From Chryseobacterium salipaludis (GTDB lineage Bacteria > Bacteroidota > Bacteroidia > Flavobacteriales > Weeksellaceae), in NCBI RefSeq assembly GCF_022968825.1, contig NZ_JALHKS010000002.1, forward strand, positions 310,001-374,000: a stretch of 64,000 nucleotides of DNA, written 5' to 3'. Positions within the stretch are counted from its first letter, which is position 1. Every line of letters begins with the position of its first letter. A program made the position numbers and the translations under genes. Below, in pieces: positions 18,581-26,502 of this stretch. A model generated the notes under the pieces. The model made no database searches. It was given only the letters and a program-made list of their open reading frames with translations, and had not been told where the DNA came from.

Positions 18581-19015
18581 ATGAATAGAACATTTACTTT
18601 TTTAATAGCGGCTTTCACTTTTATATTCATCATGGGCTGTACCACCAGAACTCAGCTTCCGGATAACCTTCGGCGTGAATGGAAACTGGTGGAATTCCGT
18701 GATTTTACCAAGGAAATGATGATGTCCAACAAAGCCGGGATGAACCTGACCGCAGACGGTGAGCGGCCCGGCCAGTACGGTGCCAACATGGGTTGCAACA
18801 ATATGTTTTTCCAGGCAGAGTTTGCACCGAACGGGACTGTGAAATTTTCCAAAATGGGCAGCACGATGATGTATTGTGATCGCGCGATGGATCTGGAAGC
18901 GGCTTTTGCGGCGGATCTGCCCACCATGACACAGTATAAGGTGGAAGGACATTACCTGACTTTGACCTCACCGCAGGGTAGCCGGATGAAGTTTGTCGCT
19001 GCCGATTGGGATTAA
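18581..19015 (+). CDS. META-domain (HslJ-like) lipoprotein
   Basis: A 144-residue envelope protein. The start is taken as ATG at 18581, giving a lipoprotein signal ending IMGC (Cys20); an upstream in-frame start would put nine extra polar residues before the signal and is unlikely. The mature part resembles the META/HslJ domain: REWKLVEF strand, NMGCNNMFFQAEF with the conserved GCN motif, then a STMMYCDRAMDLEAAF segment that corresponds to the MACxxxxxxE motif of the family. The family is linked to stress and antibiotic tolerance in other bacteria, but no biochemical role is established. It stands alone between hemE and hflX. Confidence 0.75.
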   Translation: MNRTFTFLIAAFTFIFIMGCTTRTQLPDNLRREWKLVEFRDFTKEMMMSNKAGMNLTADGERPGQYGANMGCNNMFFQAEFAPNGTVKFSKMGSTMMYCDRAMDLEAAFAADLPTMTQYKVEGHYLTLTSPQGSRMKFVAADWD

Positions 19016-19042
19016 GTCCGAAAATTAATAACCTCAAAAACG

Positions 19043-19050
19043 TATCTTTG
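19043..19050 (+). promoter_or_regulatory. Putative -7 box of hflX, five bases before the ATG
   Basis: TATCTTTG matches TAnnTTTG and ends five bases before the hflX ATG at 19056, so the mRNA would be leaderless or nearly so. Confidence 0.5.
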
Positions 19051-19055
19051 TACGT

Positions 19056-20273
19056 ATGCTCGAAAAGAAAGAACATTTATATGAAAAAGCGGTGCTGATT
19101 GGTTTGGTAACCCAGCATCAGGATGAGGAAAAGCTCAATGAATACCTGGACGAACTGGAGTTCCTGGCGTATACTGCCGGTGCTACCGTGGAAAAAAGGT
19201 TCAGCCAAAAATTATCGCAGCCTGATCCGCGAACTTTTGTCGGGTCCGGAAAGGCCGAAGAAATACATCAGTATTGCAAGGAACACGACATTACCACCGT
19301 AATCTTTGATGATGAATTGTCGCCTTCGCAGCTTAAAAATCTGGAAAAAGAATTTGAAATTAAAATTCTGGACCGTACCAACCTCATTCTGGATATTTTT
19401 GCACAACGCGCACAGACATCCTATGCGAGAACGCAGGTGGAATTGGCGCAATACGAATATTTATTACCGAGACTTACCCGAATGTGGACCCACCTGGAGC
19501 GGCAGCGCGGGGGAATCGGGATGCGTGGACCGGGGGAAACAGAAATTGAAACTGACCGCCGGATCATTCGTGACCGCATTTCTTTATTAAAGGAAAAATT
19601 AAAAACCATCGATAAGCAGATGGCCACCCAGCGAACCAATCGCGGGAAAATGGTGCGTGTGGCTTTGGTTGGCTATACCAACGTGGGGAAATCCACTTTG
19701 ATGAACACGCTGGCCAAATCCGAAGTATTCGCCGAAAATAAACTTTTTGCGACGCTGGATACGACCGTGCGGAAAGTAGTCATTGGTAATCTTCCGTTTC
19801 TGCTGACGGACACCGTAGGGTTTATTCGTAAGCTTCCCACGCAGTTAGTAGAAAGTTTTAAATCCACGCTGGACGAAGTCCGCGAGGCCGATCTTCTAAT
19901 CCATGTGGTGGATATTTCGCACCCGAGTTTTGAAGATCATATTGCCGCTGTAAACCAAACGCTGATGGAAATCGAAGCGCATCAGAAACCGATGATTATG
20001 GTTTTCAATAAGATCGATGCGTTTGCTTACGAAGAGAAAGAGGAGGATGACCTGACCCCGGAGACCAGAAAAAATATTTCCCTGGAAGAATGGAAGCGCA
20101 CTTGGATGAGCAAGTCGCCGTATCCAAGCGTATTTATTTCAGCTTTAACAAAGGAAAATTTCCCGGAACTGAAAAAAATGATTTATGATGAAGTGCTGAA
20201 AGTTCATATCTCGCGCTTCCCGTATAATGATTTCCTGTTCGAATACTACGATGATGACCAGAATGCGGAGTAA
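19056..20273 (+). CDS. hflX: GTPase HflX
   Basis: A ribosome-associated GTPase that splits stalled or hibernating 70S ribosomes in studied bacteria. The 405-residue protein has the N-terminal HflX domain (about 10-100, including DPRTFVGSGKAEEI), a basic coiled-coil linker with QRGGIGMRGPGETE, and the G domain with GYTNVGKST (Walker A, about 206-214), DTVGF (G3) and NKID (G4, about 317-320). The C-terminus ends in an acidic tail. It is monocistronic. Confidence 0.95.
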   Translation: MLEKKEHLYEKAVLIGLVTQHQDEEKLNEYLDELEFLAYTAGATVEKRFSQKLSQPDPRTFVGSGKAEEIHQYCKEHDITTVIFDDELSPSQLKNLEKEFEIKILDRTNLILDIFAQRAQTSYARTQVELAQYEYLLPRLTRMWTHLERQRGGIGMRGPGETEIETDRRIIRDRISLLKEKLKTIDKQMATQRTNRGKMVRVALVGYTNVGKSTLMNTLAKSEVFAENKLFATLDTTVRKVVIGNLPFLLTDTVGFIRKLPTQLVESFKSTLDEVREADLLIHVVDISHPSFEDHIAAVNQTLMEIEAHQKPMIMVFNKIDAFAYEEKEEDDLTPETRKNISLEEWKRTWMSKSPYPSVFISALTKENFPELKKMIYDEVLKVHISRFPYNDFLFEYYDDDQNAE

Positions 20274-20286
20274 ACGCCGGCCTAAA

Positions 20287-20302
20287 TGTTTCACGTAAAA
20301 CA
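20287..20302. other. parS-like palindrome (15 of 16 matches)
   Basis: TGTTTCACGTAAAACA differs at one position from the ParB-binding consensus TGTTTCACGTGAAACA. It lies between hflX and the DUF6122-like gene. I see no second copy in the window and no parA/parB genes nearby. Confidence 0.45.
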
Positions 20303-20335
20303 ACAGCATCTTTTAAGCGCTTTATTCTCAGTTCT

Positions 20336-20716
20336 TTGTTAGCAGTACAAATTACAGATCTTCCCTTTGGGCTACAGTTATTAAGGACGGTAGTCCATTA
20401 TTTTTTGCATTTGGTGTTTCCGGTGCTCGTAACGAGGTGGTTTTTTCCACAACGCTGGAAGATGGTTTCTTTGCTGTTGTTGCTCACCATGCTCGTAGAC
20501 CTGGATCACCTCTTGGCCACACCGGTATTTGATCCTGCGCGTACCAGCATCGGCTTTCATCCTTTGCACAGTTGGTGGGCGTGCGGGTTGTATCTGATCG
20601 GAGCAATAATGCTGAAAGGAAACCTGAGAATCATGGCGCTCGGCCTGCTTCTGCACATGCTCACAGATTTCCAGGATTTCTTTCTCTGGCGGATGATAGC
20701 GGGCTTTTATCAGTAA
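20336..20716 (+). CDS. DUF6122-like small membrane protein
   Basis: A 126-residue integral membrane protein with about four hydrophobic segments. It carries the family pattern VHYFLHLVFP, then MLVDLDHLLA, FHPLHSWWA and LHMLTDFQDF, with His and Asp residues inside or next to membrane segments. These resemble the metal-binding residues of metal-dependent membrane hydrolases, but no function is established. No ATG lies before the conserved VHYFLH block; the only usual start codon is TTG at 20336, so initiation at TTG is inferred. A 19-codon frame starting at ATG 20286 stops inside the first codons and might couple translation. Confidence 0.7.
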   Translation: MLAVQITDLPFGLQLLRTVVHYFLHLVFPVLVTRWFFPQRWKMVSLLLLLTMLVDLDHLLATPVFDPARTSIGFHPLHSWWACGLYLIGAIMLKGNLRIMALGLLLHMLTDFQDFFLWRMIAGFYQ

Positions 20717-20776
20717 AAAATAATTCACTCAGCTTTCAGTTCTGCACAATTTTTATTATTTTGCGAAAAATCACGA

Positions 20777-21853
20777 ATGAAATTTAAGCAACTGCTGCAC
20801 TGGACGATTCTTGTCCCCTTAATCTCTGCTGTTTTTTATCTTTCCGGCTGGCTCGGAACTTCCACATTTACCAATGTCATCGGTGCTTTGTTTTTATTTG
20901 GCAGTGTGCTGGCGGCGGTGCATCATGCTGAAGTAGTGGCACACAAAGTAGGAGAACCTTATGGAACCGTAATCCTGGCCATCTGTATCACGATTCTGGA
21001 AGTAGGACTTATTATTTCCTTCATGCTTTCCGGTGGCGATGGTGCGCTTACCTACGCACGCGACACTGTCTTTGCAGCGGTCATGCTGATCCTGAACGGT
21101 ATTCTGGGTATATGCATCTGGGTGGGCAGCCGCAAATATAAAGAGCAGTTTTTCATAACCAATTCAGCACCTTCTTATCTGGTAAGTCTGGTCGTGATCT
21201 TGGTACTCACCCTGATTCTCCCAAATTATACATCCACCGAACATGGCCCTTTTTACAGTGAAGCACAGCTGGTGTTTGTGTCTTTGGCCTGCCTCACCGT
21301 GTACGGTACTTTCCTGATGTTTCAGAATGTGCGCCACCGGAATTACTTTGTGGAAGGCACACCGGATCACACGCTGCATGAAGCAGATCCGCCCTCAGCA
21401 AGACGCACCGTTCTAAGTGTGTTTTTGCTTATAATCAGTCTGGCTGTTGTAATCTTTATGGCTAAAGGTTTATCGCCGGTCATCGAGGCTTTTGTAGAGC
21501 ATATCGGAGCACCGCCTGAACTGGTGGGTGTCATCATCGCGGCGGTCGTGCTGTTGCCGGAAGGACTGGCAGCGATTCGTGCCGCCCGGAATAATCAGAT
21601 TCAGTCTTCCATCAATTTGGGACTCGGTTCTGCGCTTGCCAGTGTCGGGCTCACCATTCCCGTAATTTCCACGGTGTGTATCCTTTATGATATTCCGTTC
21701 GTGCTGGGCCTGGACATGAAATCCATTATTCTCCTTGCCTTATCTGTCTTCATCGTAATGCTTTCCCTGAGCCGCGGCAAAACCAATCACCTGTATGGAA
21801 CGGTACTGCTGGTAAACCTCGCGGCATATATTTTTACGGTGATAGTTCCGTAA
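20777..21853 (+). CDS. Calcium/proton antiporter, ChaA-like
   Basis: A 358-residue integral membrane protein with 10-11 hydrophobic segments, belonging to the Ca2+:cation antiporter superfamily (ChaA branch). The two inverted alpha repeats are visible. The first contains HHAEVVAHKVGEPYGTVILAI with ITILEVGLI, whose acidic residue is expected to bind the cation. The second contains VGVIIAAVVLLPEGLAAIRAA, with PEG at the matching place. Such proteins export Ca2+, or Na+/K+, in exchange for protons. The stop codon abuts the stop of the convergent globin gene with no gap. Confidence 0.85.
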   Translation: MKFKQLLHWTILVPLISAVFYLSGWLGTSTFTNVIGALFLFGSVLAAVHHAEVVAHKVGEPYGTVILAICITILEVGLIISFMLSGGDGALTYARDTVFAAVMLILNGILGICIWVGSRKYKEQFFITNSAPSYLVSLVVILVLTLILPNYTSTEHGPFYSEAQLVFVSLACLTVYGTFLMFQNVRHRNYFVEGTPDHTLHEADPPSARRTVLSVFLLIISLAVVIFMAKGLSPVIEAFVEHIGAPPELVGVIIAAVVLLPEGLAAIRAARNNQIQSSINLGLGSALASVGLTIPVISTVCILYDIPFVLGLDMKSIILLALSVFIVMLSLSRGKTNHLYGTVLLVNLAAYIFTVIVP

Positions 21854-22237
21854 TCAGGAAAGGCGTCGTGCCATTTCCATCTTGTAGGCCATCAGGTTGG
21901 CAATGTTGGTCGCTTTGTAAACAGCAAGGTCCGCTTTTTCACCACTGAAATTCTCAGTGACGGTTTCCGTCCAGAGTTTCAGCCAGTGCTCAAAATGTGC
22001 TTTCTCCATCGCCGCCTCGGCATTCACCGGGAAGTGTGCGGCCATGGGATTGCCTTTGTACGAGATCTGCCCGAAAAGCAGCGTTTCCCAGAAGGCATAC
22101 ATTTTCGGCAGGTGTTCGCTCCAGTTTACCTTAGCCACATCATTAAAGAAAAAACCAATCGTTTCATCCTGCTGAACTTTTTGATAAAAAGCGTTGACCA
22201 GGAATTCTATATCTGCGCGTGTTTCTAAAACTTTCAT
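21854..22237 (-). CDS. Group III truncated haemoglobin
   Basis: A 127-residue single-domain globin of the 2-on-2 fold. Features are an N-terminal helix IEFLVNAFYQKV, IGFFFNDV, the WSEHLPKMYAFWETLLFG block typical of group III trHbs, and HFEHWLKLW in the F-helix region that carries the proximal His. Group III members bind O2 or other diatomic ligands; the physiological role is unsettled (peroxide, NO or redox handling proposed). The -7 box TAAATTTG lies five bases before the ATG. Confidence 0.85.
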   Translation of the reverse strand: MKVLETRADIEFLVNAFYQKVQQDETIGFFFNDVAKVNWSEHLPKMYAFWETLLFGQISYKGNPMAAHFPVNAEAAMEKAHFEHWLKLWTETVTENFSGEKADLAVYKATNIANLMAYKMEMARRLS

Positions 22238-22241
22238 ACTG

Positions 22242-22249
22242 CAAATTTA
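22242..22249 (-). promoter_or_regulatory. Putative -7 box of the globin gene
   Basis: On the minus strand TAAATTTG is separated from the ATG at 22237 by only four bases, consistent with a leaderless mRNA. Confidence 0.5.
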
Positions 22250-22299
22250 CCCTAAAAATTTGAGGGTCAGCTTTCTGCGCAGAATGATATTTTTCAGGG

Positions 22300-22400
22300 C
22301 GGACATTTCGCGCTCTGCGCTCATACTCCTCGCTCGGTCGGCTCCGCTGCGCTCTGCCGCCTCGCTGCGGGGTAACCGCTGCTATCGCGGCCGCAGTACG
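22300..22400. repeat. GC-rich palindromic intergenic element
   Basis: Between the divergent globin and cysteine-cluster genes lies about 100 bases of much higher GC than the surroundings, rich in GCGCTCTGC/CTCGCT-type repeats. It ends in a nested hairpin with arms CTGCGG (22365-22370) and CCGCAG (22391-22396) around CCGC/GCGG. It encodes no protein I can support and resembles dispersed REP-like elements. Confidence 0.5.
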
Positions 22401-22439
22401 ATTTTATTTCCCGGTGTGCGCTGTTTTATTTCAGCTTCG

Positions 22440-22447
22440 TAATTTTG
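22440..22447 (+). promoter_or_regulatory. Putative -7 box of the cysteine-cluster gene
   Basis: TAATTTTG ends four bases before the ATG at 22452; a leaderless transcript is implied. Confidence 0.5.
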
Positions 22448-22451
22448 CAGC

Positions 22452-22940
22452 ATGGATCCCGAAGAAATCCGCCGGCAGGGACTGCTGCGGAACAAAGAAC
22501 ACAAAGCCTTCCTGAAAAACCTGAAAGCCAAACCGCCGCGCGATCTGGACTACACCGTGCAGAAAGTTCATGACGAAGTCTTCCAGAAGGTGGATTGCCT
22601 GCAATGTGCCAACTGCTGCAAAACCACCGGACCGCTGTTTACCTCAAAGGACATCGAGAGAATTGCCAAACACCTGCGCATGAAACCGGCAGCCTTTCAG
22701 CAGCAATATCTGCGCACCGATGAGGATGGCGATGAAGTATTGCAAACATTGCCGTGTACCTTTCTCGCCGCCGACAATACCTGCCTGATTTATGAAGTCC
22801 GTCCGCGCGCCTGCAGGGAGTTTCCGCACACCGACCGCAAGAAAATCTATCAGATCAACCATCTTACTTTAAAGAACACCCTGATTTGTCCGGCCGCTTT
22901 TCAGTTCGTCGAGAAAATGCAGGAGCGGCTTAAAAAATAA
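22452..22940 (+). CDS. YkgJ-family cysteine cluster protein
   Basis: A 162-residue cytoplasmic protein with the CxxCxxCC pattern (CLQCANCC, about 55-62), then a second Cys pair in CTFLAADNTC and YEVRPRACREFPH. This is the zinc/iron-chelating domain of the YkgJ/UPF0153 family, proposed to bind Zn or an Fe-S cluster. Substrate and role are unknown. It is convergent with gdhA, with 13 bases between the stop codons. Confidence 0.85.
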   Translation: MDPEEIRRQGLLRNKEHKAFLKNLKAKPPRDLDYTVQKVHDEVFQKVDCLQCANCCKTTGPLFTSKDIERIAKHLRMKPAAFQQQYLRTDEDGDEVLQTLPCTFLAADNTCLIYEVRPRACREFPHTDRKKIYQINHLTLKNTLICPAAFQFVEKMQERLKK

Positions 22941-22953
22941 CAGCACCAATTCC

Positions 22954-24312
22954 CTAGACTACGCCCTGCGCCAGCATGGCATCGGCTACTTTCACAAAGC
23001 CGGCGATGTTTGCTCCTTTCACATAATTAATATAACCGTCAGGCTGGCTGCCGTAGGCACAGCAGGCATCATGAATTCCCTTCATGATTTCGTGCAGGCG
23101 TTCGTCCACTTCTTCCGCGCTCCAGTTCAGCCGCATTGAATTTTGCGTCATTTCCAGGCCCGAGGTGGCCACACCGCCGGCATTAGCTGCTTTGCCCGGG
23201 GCAAACAGGATTCGGTTTCGGGTAAATAAGGAAATCGCGTCTAAGGTGCAGGGCATATTGGCCGCTTCGGTAACGCATTGTACGCCGTTGGCAATCAGCA
23301 TTTCAGCATCTGCACCGTTCAGTTCATTTTGGGTCGCCGCCGGAATGGCAACATCACACGGCACTTCCCACGGTCTGCGCCCCGCCCGGAATTCTGCTTC
23401 CGGAAAACGCTCAGCATATATTGCTGCGCGGTTGTGGCCTGCAGCGCGCATTTCCAGCAGGAAATCGATTTTCTCACCGGAGATGCCTTCCGGATCAAAA
23501 ATGTATCCATCCGGTCCGCTGATGGTAACCACCCGGCCGCCCAGTTCCGTTACTTTTCGGATGACGCCCCAGGCGACATTTCCAAAACCAGATACCGTGA
23601 ATGTTTTTTCGCGTATTTCTTCTCCTTTGGTTCGCAGCATTTGTTCACAGAAATAGGTGACGCCATATCCCGTAGCTTCCGGGCGGATCAGTGAGCCGCC
23701 GTATGCCAAACCTTTACCGGTGAGGACACCTGTAAATTCATTGCAAATCTTTTTATACTGACCGAAGAGATAGCCAATTTCCCGGGCGCCAACCCCAATA
23801 TCACCGGCAGGAACATCGGTCTCCGGACCGATGTGTTTAAACATCTCGGTCATAAAAGCCTGGCAGAAGCGCATAATCTCCATATCGCTGCGTCCCTGCG
23901 GTTCGAAATCGGCACCTCCTTTTCCGCCACCCATCGGTAGCGTGGTCAGCGAATTTTTAAAGGTTTGTTCAAAGGCCAGAAACTTCAGGACAGAAAGATT
24001 CACTGTCGGATGAAAGCGAATGCCGCCCTTGTAGGGACCGATAGCAGAATTCATCTGCACCCGGAATCCACGGTTTACCTGTATTTCACCCTGATCATCC
24101 ACCCACGGCACCCGGAAGATAATAACCCGCTCCGGTTCTACCATTCGCTCCAGGAGTTTCATTCCCGCATACCGGGGATGTGTTTCTATAAAAGGCAGAA
24201 CGGTGGCGGCTACTTCCTGCACGGCCTGCAGGAACTCCGTTTCGTGTGGATTTTTAGCCTCAAAATTTTGCATGAAGTGGCGCACCTCATCCTGTAACTG
24301 CTCGATTTCCAT
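22954..24312 (-). CDS. gdhA: NADP-type glutamate dehydrogenase
   Basis: Reversibly forms glutamate from 2-oxoglutarate and ammonia. The start chosen is ATG at 24312 (MEIEQLQDEV), giving 452 residues; an upstream TTG would add nine residues and run toward the promoter. The motif PMGGGKGGADF contains the catalytic Lys, followed by the RFCQAFMTEM and PAGDIGVGAREIGY segments. The NAD(P)-binding Rossmann motif is SGFGNVAWG. Length and motifs match the hexameric small-subunit GDHs, mostly NADP-specific and biosynthetic. Confidence 0.94.
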   Translation of the reverse strand: MEIEQLQDEVRHFMQNFEAKNPHETEFLQAVQEVAATVLPFIETHPRYAGMKLLERMVEPERVIIFRVPWVDDQGEIQVNRGFRVQMNSAIGPYKGGIRFHPTVNLSVLKFLAFEQTFKNSLTTLPMGGGKGGADFEPQGRSDMEIMRFCQAFMTEMFKHIGPETDVPAGDIGVGAREIGYLFGQYKKICNEFTGVLTGKGLAYGGSLIRPEATGYGVTYFCEQMLRTKGEEIREKTFTVSGFGNVAWGVIRKVTELGGRVVTISGPDGYIFDPEGISGEKIDFLLEMRAAGHNRAAIYAERFPEAEFRAGRRPWEVPCDVAIPAATQNELNGADAEMLIANGVQCVTEAANMPCTLDAISLFTRNRILFAPGKAANAGGVATSGLEMTQNSMRLNWSAEEVDERLHEIMKGIHDACCAYGSQPDGYINYVKGANIAGFVKVADAMLAQGVV

Positions 24313-24336
24313 ATTTTCGCTTATTTTTGGTACTAA

Positions 24337-24344
24337 CAAATTTA
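24337..24344 (-). promoter_or_regulatory. Putative -7 box of gdhA
   Basis: TAAATTTG on the minus strand, 24 bases before the ATG at 24312. It overlaps the longer TTG-started frame, which supports the shorter start. Confidence 0.45.
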
Positions 24345-24431
24345 CTTAAAACCAAAGCAAATAATACGGAAACCACAGCTTATTTTAAATATAAATACAA
24401 AAACATTTTTGAAAGCGATTACGCACTAAAA

Positions 24432-25547
24432 TTAATGCACACGCAGATACTGACGGCCTGATAATGCTTTTACATGACCGCTCATTTCAAGATTCAGCAG
24501 ATCCGGCAGAATACGGTAGGCAGGCAGATCTAATCTTTCAGCGATGTCATCCAGAGACACAGGAGTTTTCTTATCGAGATGATCCAGAATCTGCTGCAAA
24601 TCCGGCGGTAACAAAATTTTAATTTCACAGGCCGGGAAGAGTTCCTCCATCGCGTCTTTGGTTCCGGAAAGGTCCAGGTCTTCTATCAGTGCTGAAATGG
24701 TCGAGATGGCCGCAGCTTTATTTTTATAAATTAAATGGTTGCAGCCCTGGCTGTAGGTTTCATCAATACGGCCGGGCAGTGCAAATACTTCGCGGTTGTA
24801 CACATTAGCGAAAGTAGCGGTGCTCACCGAGCCGCCGCCAAAAGCTGTTTCAACGACAATGGTGGCCGGTGCCATTCCGGCAATAATACGGTTCCGCTGA
24901 ATAAAGTTTTCGCGATCCGGTTTTTGGGAGGAATTAAATTCTGTGTACAAAGTGCCGCCTTTTTCGAGAATCTCACGGGCAAGCCGCCGGTTTGCCGCCG
25001 GATATAAGGTGTGGAAACCGTGTGCCAGTACTGCCGTGGTAGGAATGTCATTCTGAACAGATCTGCGGTGCACTTCTGAGTCAGCGCCCAGGGCCAACCC
25101 GCTGATGGTCACTACAGGATAATGCTTTAGTTCATCCAAAAGCTGATCTATAAAAACTTTTCCATAATCAGAGAGTTTTCGCGTACCTACGATGCTGATC
25201 GGCTGCTTTTCCTGTGGCGCCGGAACCCCTTTGCGGTATAAAACGGCCGGCGCATCTTCGCATTGTTGCAGCAGCGGAGGGAGTTCATCAAGATGGCGCA
25301 ACAGAACCGTAATGTTATTTTTCTCGCAAAATTCCAGTTCGCGCTGTGCAAAATCCAGGTGTTCCTGTGCGCCGATATGTTCTGCAATCTTTTTTCCAAT
25401 GCCTGTAATGCTTTGCAGACCTGAGCGTGACAACTGCCAGACTTCCTTGGCGGAGCCTGCTTCGCGCACCAGTTTCCGGAAAACAAGATCACCAACGAGC
25501 GGGCAATGTCGCAGAGCAATGGAGTATAGAATTTCCTCGGATGGCAT
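24432..25547 (-). CDS. dprA: DNA-processing protein DprA
   Basis: Binds incoming single-stranded DNA and loads RecA during natural transformation. The 371-residue protein has N-terminal helix-hairpin-helix features (LQSITGIGKKIAEH, about 43-56), the Rossmann-like DprA core with ISIVGTRKLSDYGK and TISGLALGADSEVH, the RNRIIAGMA segment, and a C-terminal winged-helix domain (about 305-371). YifB/ComM, another competence-linked protein, is encoded 2 kb away. Confidence 0.94.
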   Translation of the reverse strand: MPSEEILYSIALRHCPLVGDLVFRKLVREAGSAKEVWQLSRSGLQSITGIGKKIAEHIGAQEHLDFAQRELEFCEKNNITVLLRHLDELPPLLQQCEDAPAVLYRKGVPAPQEKQPISIVGTRKLSDYGKVFIDQLLDELKHYPVVTISGLALGADSEVHRRSVQNDIPTTAVLAHGFHTLYPAANRRLAREILEKGGTLYTEFNSSQKPDRENFIQRNRIIAGMAPATIVVETAFGGGSVSTATFANVYNREVFALPGRIDETYSQGCNHLIYKNKAAAISTISALIEDLDLSGTKDAMEELFPACEIKILLPPDLQQILDHLDKKTPVSLDDIAERLDLPAYRILPDLLNLEMSGHVKALSGRQYLRVH

Positions 25548-25578
25548 ACGCAGGATTTTTAATAAATGTACTTAAAAA

Positions 25579-26352
25579 TTATTCATTCCGCCGAATGTCG
25601 TCTAAATGATCCCACACACTGTCTTTCTTTTTGTGCGGAAGCTCCAGAAAGTCATCCGGATATTTTTCCTTGTACTGCTGCCAGAGTTTATCATCCTTCT
25701 CACTATAGTAATTGGGGAATTGCCAGATGAACTTTTTCTTTTTCTCGCCATCCTTTCTAAACACAAATGCCAGAATAATCCCGATAACCGCACCGGCCAG
25801 GTGGGATTGCCACGAAATACGGCTGGGCTCACTGAGGTGTGAAAAAAGTTCTTCCGGAAAAACGCCCCAGATCAAACCGCCATAATAGAGTGCAACCACA
25901 AGTGAGACGGTCAGAAAACGCATATCCCAGCGGAAAATTCCACTGAAGAAAAGAAAAAAGGCGAGCACATATACAATTCCGCTTGCGCCGATAATGCAGA
26001 CATGCGTGAACTCACCGGTCAAAATATCCAGTGGTGGCAGGAGCCATACGAGCAGGCCGGTGAGAATCCAGCCGAGAAAAAAAATCTTTTTTGCCTGAAA
26101 ATGATAGAAGTGGAAGAGTAGCGCCATCAGTACAAAGATGGGGACCGCATTCCCGAACAAGTGTTCAAAACCACCATGAAGGAACGGCGAAAATAATACG
26201 CCCTTCAGCCCATACGGACTCAGCGGTATAATCGCACCATAACAACCCTGGAACCAGCCTGCGTGCTGCATAATGAAACCCAGCACCATCAGCACAACCA
26301 TTGCTGCAGGGTACAGCAAAGTGGACAATCGGAAAGCAGGGTCTTCTCTCAT
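25579..26352 (-). CDS. Rhomboid-family intramembrane serine protease
   Basis: A 257-residue membrane protein with about six transmembrane segments and a cytoplasmic, charged C-terminal tail of about 60 residues (KDGEKKKKF onward). The oxyanion/loop motif HGGFEHLFGN is followed by catalytic Ser in GASGIVY and catalytic His in SWQSHLAGAVIG, the Ser-His dyad of active rhomboids. Substrates cannot be predicted. ATG at 26352 is chosen; in-frame GTG and TTG codons nine and ten codons upstream are possible alternative starts. Confidence 0.88.
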   Translation of the reverse strand: MREDPAFRLSTLLYPAAMVVLMVLGFIMQHAGWFQGCYGAIIPLSPYGLKGVLFSPFLHGGFEHLFGNAVPIFVLMALLFHFYHFQAKKIFFLGWILTGLLVWLLPPLDILTGEFTHVCIIGASGIVYVLAFFLFFSGIFRWDMRFLTVSLVVALYYGGLIWGVFPEELFSHLSEPSRISWQSHLAGAVIGIILAFVFRKDGEKKKKFIWQFPNYYSEKDDKLWQQYKEKYPDDFLELPHKKKDSVWDHLDDIRRNE

Positions 26353-26488
26353 ATGCGCAACGGGTGGCAAAAAATTCACCAAAAAATTCTTGCAGCAATT
26401 ATGGCTGCTGGAAATTTAAAATTAATTAAAATCCGACAAAAAGTACTATAACTCCGGCAGATAATATGGCAAAGTGCCGCGATTGTCT

Positions 26489-26496
26489 TAAATTTG
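26489..26496 (+). promoter_or_regulatory. Putative -7 box of the DUF3078 gene
   Basis: TAAATTTG ends six bases before the ATG at 26503. It overlaps an in-frame TTG at 26494, which therefore is unlikely to be the start. Confidence 0.5.
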
Positions 26497-26502
26497 TCCG
26501 CT

